A DNA stretch of 10,915 nucleotides from Baffinella frigidus (lineage: Eukaryota; Cryptophyceae; Cryptomonadales; Baffinellaceae): NCBI GenBank assembly GCA_026770585.1, contig MU646335.1, positions 989,518-1,000,432 of the forward strand, in the 5' to 3' direction. The notes beneath the pieces were generated by a model. It did no database searches. It saw only the letters and a list, made by a program, of their open reading frames with translations, and had not been told where the DNA came from. Each line of letters opens with the position of its first letter. Position 1 is the first letter of the stretch. Positions 9,960 through 10,915 of the stretch are shown piece after piece. The translations under genes were made by a program, and so were the position numbers.

Positions 9960-10820
9960 CCTCTCTTTCTCTCACCCTCTCCCTCTCTCTCCGCAAACAG
10001 TTGTCTACGCGCGGCTCATCCTCAAGGGGAAAAACATGGGGGTCCACGCCTTCATCGTAGCCCTCCGGGACATGACGACGCACGCGTCCCTCCCCGGAAT
10101 CGAGCTGGGAGACATCGGCCCGAAGCTCGGCTTCAACGGCACCGACAACGGCTTCGCGAGGTGTGTCGCCTGCTCGCGCGCTACTCGGGTGCATAGTCTG
10201 CCATTTTTACAAAGGTTGGCCACTGATAAAATAAATAATTTGAAAGAACGGCCACTTTTGCGGGGAGAGAATGCTTTTTTGTACCTGATGTACATTTTTT
10301 CTCCGCAAAAGTGGCCATTCTTTCACCCACGCGTCCCTCCCGGAGATCGAGCTGGGAGAAATTGGCTCGATTTAGAATCTTATCCATTGCCCTCTAACCA
10401 AACCGGAATTTCACCTTGCATTCAAGGCGAAAAGGTCCTCGGTCGCTGCTAAGTGGCGACACGGCCCTGTCAAGCTACGCCGGCCCCGATTATCCCCGAA
10501 ACCCTGAACCCTAACGTGGGGTTGGGTTACCTGGAACGTTCTCACCGCGTTACACACCACTCGCCCGCAACCCTGATGGTGACTTCGAGATCGTGGCATA
10601 CTTTCGGGGGCAGGTTCTCGCACGTGGGCTGGTGAGGACTGGCACAGACCCCGTGTGGTGTAAAGCGGCGAGAAAACCCTGAACCCCAAACCCCAACCCC
10701 CAGACCCTAAAGCGTAACCCACTTCCCTGAAACCCTGAACCCTAACGTGGGGCAGGTTCTCGCACGTGCGCGTGCCCCTCGCGCATCTCCTCCAAGGCTT
10801 CTGCTCCCTCTCCCCAAAAG
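3693..10820 (+). CDS. Acyl-CoA oxidase, first 262 residues, eight exons
   Basis: Peroxisomal acyl-CoA oxidases are FAD enzymes that convert acyl-CoA to trans-2-enoyl-CoA with release of hydrogen peroxide, the first step of peroxisomal beta-oxidation. Exons are 3693-3754, 3880-3958, 4261-4376, 4685-4796, 6891-6980, 8768-8870, 10001-10160 and 10756-10820. The 787 bases join with every phase matching. The product shows the N-terminal helical domain (1-123), then the FAD/substrate middle domain with QTELGHGSN (138-146), KWWPGGLGK (174-182), GVHAFIV (201-207) and [12 protein letters not shown] (218-229). Thr139 and Gly178 carry the same numbers as the FAD-contact residues of the animal enzyme. The start follows an in-frame TGA at 3621 and is the first ATG in that frame, in good context (A at -3, G at +4). 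The catalytic glutamate region and C-terminal targeting signal lie off the right edge. No intact exon carries a frameshift or stop. Paralogue status is unknown, so no symbol is given. Confidence 0.92.
3880..3958 (+). CDS. Acyl-CoA oxidase exon 2 (residues 21-47)
   Basis: Encodes [20 protein letters not shown] and LSDPGLQ, matching the family pattern L-D/G-G-x-E-x5-R-x6-L-x-D-P. The acceptor is GGAGCAG|G. The best donor is CTGCAG|GCTCGA, a GC rather than GT donor, because no GT is near and the frame joins perfectly to exon 3 from here. Confidence 0.8.
4046..4190. mobile_element. 145-bp hairpin (MITE-like) in intron 2
   Basis: Arms 4046-4077 and 4159-4190 are inverted repeats matching at about 29 of 32 bases, starting ACGACCCGAAAT and ending with its complement. 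The loop holds further small palindromes (CCTAGG, CCTACTGTAGG). No clear target-site duplication is visible and no protein is coded. It fills half of the 302-base intron. Confidence 0.7.
4261..4376 (+). CDS. Acyl-CoA oxidase exon 3 (residues 48-85)
   Basis: Encodes [20 protein letters not shown] and ends [10 protein letters not shown]. The order FLS-x2-EQY, a basic helix, then LGI-x-D fits the N-terminal helical domain of acyl-CoA oxidases. The acceptor is ATCGGCAG|G and the donor is AAT|GTGAGA. Two bases (AT) of Met86 remain for exon 4. Confidence 0.85.
4390..4446. repeat. CCCTAAA-type tract and short exon-4 start echo in intron 3
   Basis: Telomere-like units CCCTAAACCCTAAGCCC begin about 15 bases after the exon 3 donor and run to about 4434. 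They are followed by GCCGCAGAGCAG|GTGCTGGGC. The last piece resembles the true exon 4 border GAAGCAG|GTACTGGAC, so this is a short echo of the exon 4 acceptor and first codons (about 4442-4456). Confidence 0.65.
4505..4660. repeat. Dispersed intron repeat with CCTACGGTAGG and CACACAGCGGGC blocks
   Basis: Starts with GGGTTTTTTGAATAACCCC, then GACCCTACGGTAGGC and a 10-bp stem (4564-4573 with 4582-4591). It ends with a block that on minus reads CCACACAGCGGGCTACGAAG. The first half recurs at about 7441-7490 and 9091-9139. The last block recurs at about 5595-5612 and 8957-8978, and on minus, degenerate, at about 5853-5870. A CCCTAAACC word (4670-4677) and GAAGCAG then close intron 3. Confidence 0.6.
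4685..4796 (+). CDS. Acyl-CoA oxidase exon 4 (residues 86-123)
   Basis: Encodes [20 protein letters not shown] then [18 protein letters not shown]. The motif LDLHLGMF-x-P-T-L...EQ of the family is clearly recognisable as [12 protein letters not shown]...EQRRLW. The acceptor is GAAGCAG|G and the donor is CTCTGG|GTGCAC. Partial sense and antisense copies of it lie downstream in intron 4. Confidence 0.9.
4816..4942. mobile_element. 127-bp hairpin (MITE-like) at the start of intron 4
   Basis: The termini ATCCGGGAACAAGTA and its reverse complement TACTTGTTCCCGGAT are perfect over 15 bases. Similarity continues inward to GAAAATTACTAC and GTAGTAATTTTC, giving arms of about 50 bases. No coding capacity. 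Related short words (GCAATGAAA, AGTAATATTAAA, CGTGCAG) recur in intron 4 at about 6001-6060 and 6487-6560. Confidence 0.7.
5098..5133 (+). pseudogene. Exon 4 echo, 36 bases, sense
   Basis: Identical over 36 bases to 4748-4783 of exon 4 (the segment coding [11 protein letters not shown]). It stops abruptly in CTCTGTCCCACC, the repeat end described at 5038-5482. It lacks both splice borders and cannot act as an exon. Confidence 0.85.
5282..5309 (-). pseudogene. Exon 4 echo, antisense
   Basis: On minus this reads [10 protein letters not shown], a diverged copy of the exon 4 segment [10 protein letters not shown]. It joins head-on, with a two-base overlap, to a sense copy of the following segment at 5308-5353. 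One half of exon 4 is thus inverted relative to the other. Confidence 0.75.
5308..5353 (+). pseudogene. Exon 4 echo, sense, including donor region
   Basis: Copies the end of exon 4 (CSxEQRxLW) and its donor CTCTGG|GTGCAC, then CCCACACTCT of intron 4. It has two replacement changes relative to exon 4 (Pro to Gln, Arg to Cys) and no acceptor directly before it. Confidence 0.8.
5723..5823. mobile_element. 101-bp hairpin in intron 4
   Basis: The arms TTACAAAAAGTTACTACC...CACGT (5723-5747) and its reverse complement (5799-5823) are perfect over 25 bases. The loop is A/T-rich with CATATATAGG. No coding capacity. Confidence 0.75.
5913..6217. repeat. Direct repeat pair around GGACGAGGCTGCTGGAC
   Basis: Segments at about 5913-5960 and 6170-6217 are direct copies (GTGTTGG..., CGGTAGGCCCC, ACGAGGCTGCTGGAC). 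The words CTGAACGCGCCCCTGCA follow at about 6115 and 6237, and again in altered form at 6614. The region between is A/T-rich with no gene. I cannot assign an origin. Confidence 0.55.
6391..6475 (+). pseudogene. Exon 5 echo 1 with its own 3' splice site
   Basis: An 85-base copy of the exon 5 acceptor region and first 41 exon bases. It includes CCAGATCGATCTGG, GTGGCTGGTGGCAG| and the coding bases for [13 protein letters not shown]. The exon part is identical to 6891-6931. It breaks off into GCGATCTTCAATAG, so there is no QTELGHGSN segment and no donor. Confidence 0.88.
6639..6673 (+). pseudogene. Exon 5 echo 2 with its own 3' splice site
   Basis: TGCACAG| is followed by 35 bases of exon 5 with one mismatch (Ala to Val codon). 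It then diverges at GGCGC into ACCCCAAGTGAACC. The intron sequence before the acceptor differs from that of echo 1 and of the true exon, so only the exon side was copied. Confidence 0.85.
6891..6980 (+). CDS. Acyl-CoA oxidase exon 5 (residues 124-153)
   Basis: Encodes exactly 30 codons: [20 protein letters not shown], then [10 protein letters not shown]. The QTELGHGSN-x-RGLETT signature is diagnostic of acyl-CoA oxidases and holds the FAD-contact Thr139. The acceptor is GGTGGTAG|G and the donor is CACG|GTCTGC. Both neighbouring junctions are phase 0. Confidence 0.93.
7055..7100. repeat. 46-bp perfect palindrome in intron 5
   Basis: The sequence reads the same on both strands with no spacer, centred between 7077 and 7078 (GCGGGAT|ATCCCGC). 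Weaker symmetry extends a few bases outward. Perfect spacerless palindromes are unstable in most genomes, so it is probably young. Confidence 0.9.
7203..7669. mobile_element. 467-bp foldback element carrying antisense exon 6 in its loop
   Basis: Two 176-base arms (7203-7378 and 7494-7669) are inverted copies, differing at roughly one base in ten. Their outer ends include TAACTCTGTCCCAGTGAGAG and its complement. The 115-base loop (7379-7493) is almost entirely the 98-bp repeat 7393-7490. No transposase is coded, so if mobile it is non-autonomous. No clear target-site duplication is visible. The element sits in intron 5. Confidence 0.88.
7393..7490. repeat. 98-bp repeat, copy 1 (foldback loop)
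   Basis: Matches 9042-9139 in direct orientation with four differences (about 96% identity). It consists of antisense exon 6 sequence (about 7393-7434), then GGATCCAGCGGG, GAATAACCCCTACGCG and GACCTAGGACCCTACGGTAGG. On minus the first part reads [14 protein letters not shown]. Confidence 0.92.
7763..7953. mobile_element. 191-bp hairpin with about 60-bp arms in intron 5
   Basis: Arms about 7763-7826 and 7890-7953 share GTAGAGC, TTCCGGTAGGACTTGTCGCG and TTTTCG in inverted orientation. The left arm has three TTCGAGACT tandem units that are degenerate on the right. The centre is A/T-rich. No coding capacity. Confidence 0.8.
8016..8110. repeat. Minisatellite, four 24-bp units
   Basis: Four head-to-tail units of about 24 bases of the form AGGGTTTATTTGATCTCGAC plus four bases. 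Units 1 and 2 have GATTGATT in place of GTTTATTT. The GATTCGATCTCG core also occurs inside the foldback arms (about 7337-7348 and its inverse), so the array may have expanded from an element arm. Confidence 0.8.
8386..8396 (+). pseudogene. Shortest exon 6 echo after an acceptor
   Basis: ATCCGCAG| is followed by GCTACGTACCC, close to the first 11 bases of exon 6. Sequence then runs into CTAAAC-type repeats. The match is short and could be chance by itself, but it heads a series of three better copies. Confidence 0.45.
8403..8441 (+). repeat. CCCTAAA-like tract directly before an exon 6 echo
   Basis: Units CGCTAAA, CACTAAA, CGCTAAA, CCCTAAA end in CCAG|, the acceptor of echo 1. Here the telomere-like tract takes the place of a pyrimidine tract. 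Confidence 0.75.
8442..8489 (+). pseudogene. Exon 6 echo 1 with acceptor
   Basis: Forty-eight bases match exon 6 from its first base with two differences, both synonymous. It codes [16 protein letters not shown] and then diverges into GGATAGC. It lacks KWWPGGLGK and a donor. Confidence 0.9.
8612..8636 (+). repeat. CTAAA-like tract before exon 6 echo 2
   Basis: CGCTAAACTCTAAACCATAAACCAG: three to four degenerate telomere-type units ending in CAG|. The intervening sequence, 8490-8611, is A/T-richer and shows nothing recognisable. Confidence 0.7.
8637..8706 (+). pseudogene. Exon 6 echo 2 with acceptor and internal deletion
   Basis: The first 63 bases are a codon-for-codon copy of exon 6 ([20 protein letters not shown]). 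Eight base changes are present, seven of them synonymous; the other changes His166 to Asn. The TGGTGGCCA codons (WWP) are then missing and the frame is lost. It is not functional. Confidence 0.9.
8768..8870 (+). CDS. Acyl-CoA oxidase exon 6 (residues 154-187)
   Basis: Encodes [20 protein letters not shown], then [14 protein letters not shown]. The ATYDP-E-T...HSPT...[10 protein letters not shown]-x-THA run is the best-known signature of the family; Gly178 is the second G-x-FAD contact. The acceptor is CCTCAG|G after CCCTAACCCC-type sequence (about 8735-8767) and the donor is GCTG|GTGCGC. Confidence 0.95.
9032..9083 (-). pseudogene. Antisense exon 6 fragment with donor site
   Basis: On minus this codes [17 protein letters not shown] and ends G|GTGGGG, corresponding to the true donor G|GTGCGC. 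Compared with the true exon it has eight differences, seven synonymous; the exception changes Pro177 to Ser. The 5' half of the exon is absent. Confidence 0.88.
9042..9139. repeat. 98-bp repeat, copy 2 (intron 6)
   Basis: Direct copy of 7393-7490, about 96% identical, but without the 176-bp inverted arms that flank copy 1. It continues into CAACCCGTAGGGACAT, the same extension seen in the 4505-4660 repeat. The two copies place antisense exon 6 sequence on both sides of exon 6. Confidence 0.92.
9441..9455 (+). pseudogene. Short exon 7 echo
   Basis: ACCACCCACGCGTCC matches the exon 7 segment coding TTHAS and is followed by CCCTCAACCCTAAAC. Echo A also leaves exon 7 sequence after GCGTCC and runs into ACCCTAAAC-type repeats, so the breakpoint is shared. 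Confidence 0.55.
9461..9512 (+). repeat. CCCTAAA-like tract before exon 7 echo A
   Basis: Degenerate CCCTCAA, CCCTAAA, CCCTAAT and CCCTACA units lead into CCTCTCTCTCCTCAAACAG|, the acceptor of echo A. Confidence 0.75.
9523..9684 (+). pseudogene. Exon 7 echo A, split by palindromes
   Basis: Starts at CAAACAG|TTGTCTACG exactly as exon 7 and codes VYARLLLK. Palindromic sequence of about 75 bases (9548-9623) intervenes, then [19 protein letters not shown] follows up to 9684. Outside the insert there are five changes from the true exon, four synonymous. It ends without a donor, passing into ACACAACCCTAAAC. Confidence 0.9.
9545..9623. repeat. Two adjoining palindromes inside exon 7 echo A
   Basis: 9573-9623 is a perfect 51-bp inverted repeat (25-base arms around T9598). 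9545-9575 is a 31-bp inverted repeat with one mismatched pair. Both are made of the words GAAAAACATG and CATGTTTTTC, which are the exon sequence at the break point (GGGAAAAACATGGG) and its complement. Confidence 0.92.
9692..9745 (+). repeat. CCCTAAA-like tract between exon 7 echoes A and B
   Basis: CCCTAAACACCAAACACTC and CCCCTAACCCCTAGACCCC-type units run into CCTCTCTCTGGCGACAG|, the acceptor of echo B. Confidence 0.7.
9758..9809 (+). pseudogene. Exon 7 echo B with internal deletion
   Basis: After GGCGACAG| it begins GTGTCTACGCG, then jumps to TCCCTCCAAGGAATCGAG. It thus omits the middle of exon 7 (residues about 192-216). The jump lies at the word ACGCG, present at both ends in the intact exon. 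It then codes [10 protein letters not shown] with several replacement changes and ends in unrelated sequence. Confidence 0.8.
9893..9995 (+). repeat. CT microsatellite and pyrimidine tract of exon 7
   Basis: About 100 bases of almost pure C and T, mainly CTCTCTC, ending in CCGCAAACAG| at the true exon 7 acceptor. It is an exceptionally long pyrimidine tract. The preceding 9810-9892 shows nothing recognisable. Confidence 0.85.
10001..10160 (+). CDS. Acyl-CoA oxidase exon 7 (residues 188-240)
   Basis: Encodes [20 protein letters not shown], then [20 protein letters not shown] and [13 protein letters not shown]. These match the family run A-x-LI-x-GK-x-x-G-x-HAFIV...LPGI-x-x-GDIGPK-x-G-(F/Y)...DNG(F/Y), the beta-domain core. 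The donor is GCGAG|GTGTGT. It is the longest exon seen here and the only complete copy of four. Confidence 0.95.
10242..10324. mobile_element. 83-bp hairpin between exon 7 and echo D
   Basis: Arms 10242-10273 and 10293-10324 are inverted copies at about 28 of 32 bases around GGCCACTTTTGCGG. The right arm ends exactly where echo D starts (10325). Half of the same word (GGTTGGCCACTGATAAAA) occurs just before at about 10214. Confidence 0.8.
10325..10366 (+). pseudogene. Exon 7 echo D, sense, downstream of the true exon
   Basis: Codes [15 protein letters not shown] against the true [15 protein letters not shown], with both synonymous and replacement changes, then reaches a stop (TAG). It has neither acceptor nor donor. 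Unlike most echoes it lies 3' of its exon. Confidence 0.8.
10497..10745 (+). repeat. CCCTGAACCCTAAC tracts and duplicated acceptor region in intron 7
   Basis: GAAACCCTGAACCCTAACGT followed by GGGG occurs at about 10498-10521 and again at 10729-10752 just before exon 8. A third telomere-like tract (AACCCTGAACCCCAAACCCC) starts at about 10676. The second copy runs into CAG|, the true acceptor. A separate GGGGGCAG|GTTCTCGCACGTG (exon 8 echo, 10614-10626) lies between. Confidence 0.75.
10614..10626 (+). pseudogene. Short exon 8 echo with acceptor
   Basis: GGCAG|GTTCTCGCACGTG is identical to the exon 8 border and first 13 bases, then diverges into GGCTGGTGAGG. It is short, but it includes the splice junction, as the exon 5, 6 and 7 echoes do. 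Confidence 0.65.
10756..10820 (+). CDS. Acyl-CoA oxidase exon 8 (residues 241-262)
   Basis: Encodes [20 protein letters not shown] then PK, aligned with the family's F-x-HVR(I/V)PR-x-x-(L/M)L segment. The usual Arg after the Pro is Leu here. The acceptor is GGGGCAG|G. The donor chosen, AAAAG|GTCCGC, leaves phase 1 and fits the family (…x-P-x-G). From 10821 to the end is C/T-rich intron (CCCTCCCACCCTC). The exact 3' border is less certain than the 5' one. Confidence 0.75.
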
Positions 10821-10915
10821 GTCCGCCCCCCCATCCCCCCGTATCCCTCGCTGCCTCCCTCCCACCCTCTCTCTTTTCCTCCCTCCCACCCTCCCTTCCT
10901 CCCTTCCTCCCTCCC

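Noticed and set aside
9856-10194. Minus-strand protein rich in Arg and Glu
   Set aside because: It is the translation of the CT microsatellite plus the reverse of exon 7.
9604-10452. A single 282-codon plus-strand protein
   Set aside because: It is a chance open frame running through exon 7 echo A, intron, the CT repeat, true exon 7 and more intron. The acyl-CoA oxidase part is only 10001-10160, with clear splice borders.
10411-10889. Minus-strand proteins at the right edge
   Set aside because: They overlap exon 8 and C/T-rich intron DNA in antisense, with low-complexity Gly/Arg composition and no motif.

Overview
This is nuclear DNA of a eukaryote, most likely a microalga or related protist. 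The evidence is spliceosomal introns with GT...AG borders, AATAAA polyadenylation signals, an MYND zinc-finger gene, a peroxisomal-type acyl-CoA oxidase, and many degenerate TTTAGGG/CCCTAAA telomere-type repeats. The TTTAGGG type occurs in plants, many algae and several other protists, so I do not name a species.

Layout. 1-410 is a degenerate interstitial telomere-like array (TTTAGGG/TTTGGGG reading left to right). About 427-659 holds a probable exon of an unidentified minus-strand gene. 1267-1974 is a plus-strand MYND zinc-finger protein whose 3' part looks cut by an intron or decayed. 1975-2990 has no recognisable gene. A terminal exon of an unidentified plus-strand gene ends at 3166, followed by two AATAAA signals. 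2782-3592 carries two clusters of GGTTACC palindromes and short tandem repeats.

The rest, 3693 to the right edge, is one split gene. Eight exons join in frame into the first 262 residues of an acyl-CoA oxidase (N-terminal alpha domain, FAD-binding middle domain, start of the next segment). The catalytic part and any C-terminal peroxisomal signal lie beyond the window. The model is strong: all seven junctions keep the reading frame, the start follows an in-frame stop, and the two FAD-contact residues fall at Thr139 and Gly178, the numbers they have in the animal enzyme.

The most unusual content is in the introns. Introns 3 to 7 contain partial copies ('exon echoes') of the exons beside them. 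Many begin exactly at a 3' splice site (AG|), and several are preceded by a short CCCTAAA-like tract in the sense orientation. Exon 6 has three truncated sense echoes upstream plus antisense copies in both flanking introns. One antisense copy is the loop of a 467-bp foldback element. In exon 7, one echo is split by palindromes apparently templated from its own sequence. Several echoes differ from the functional exon almost only at synonymous sites, so they seem to come from coding copies that were under selection. I read this as a gene repeatedly rewritten by templated insertion, inversion or duplication. Whether the echoes are used in splicing, or are debris, cannot be told from the sequence.
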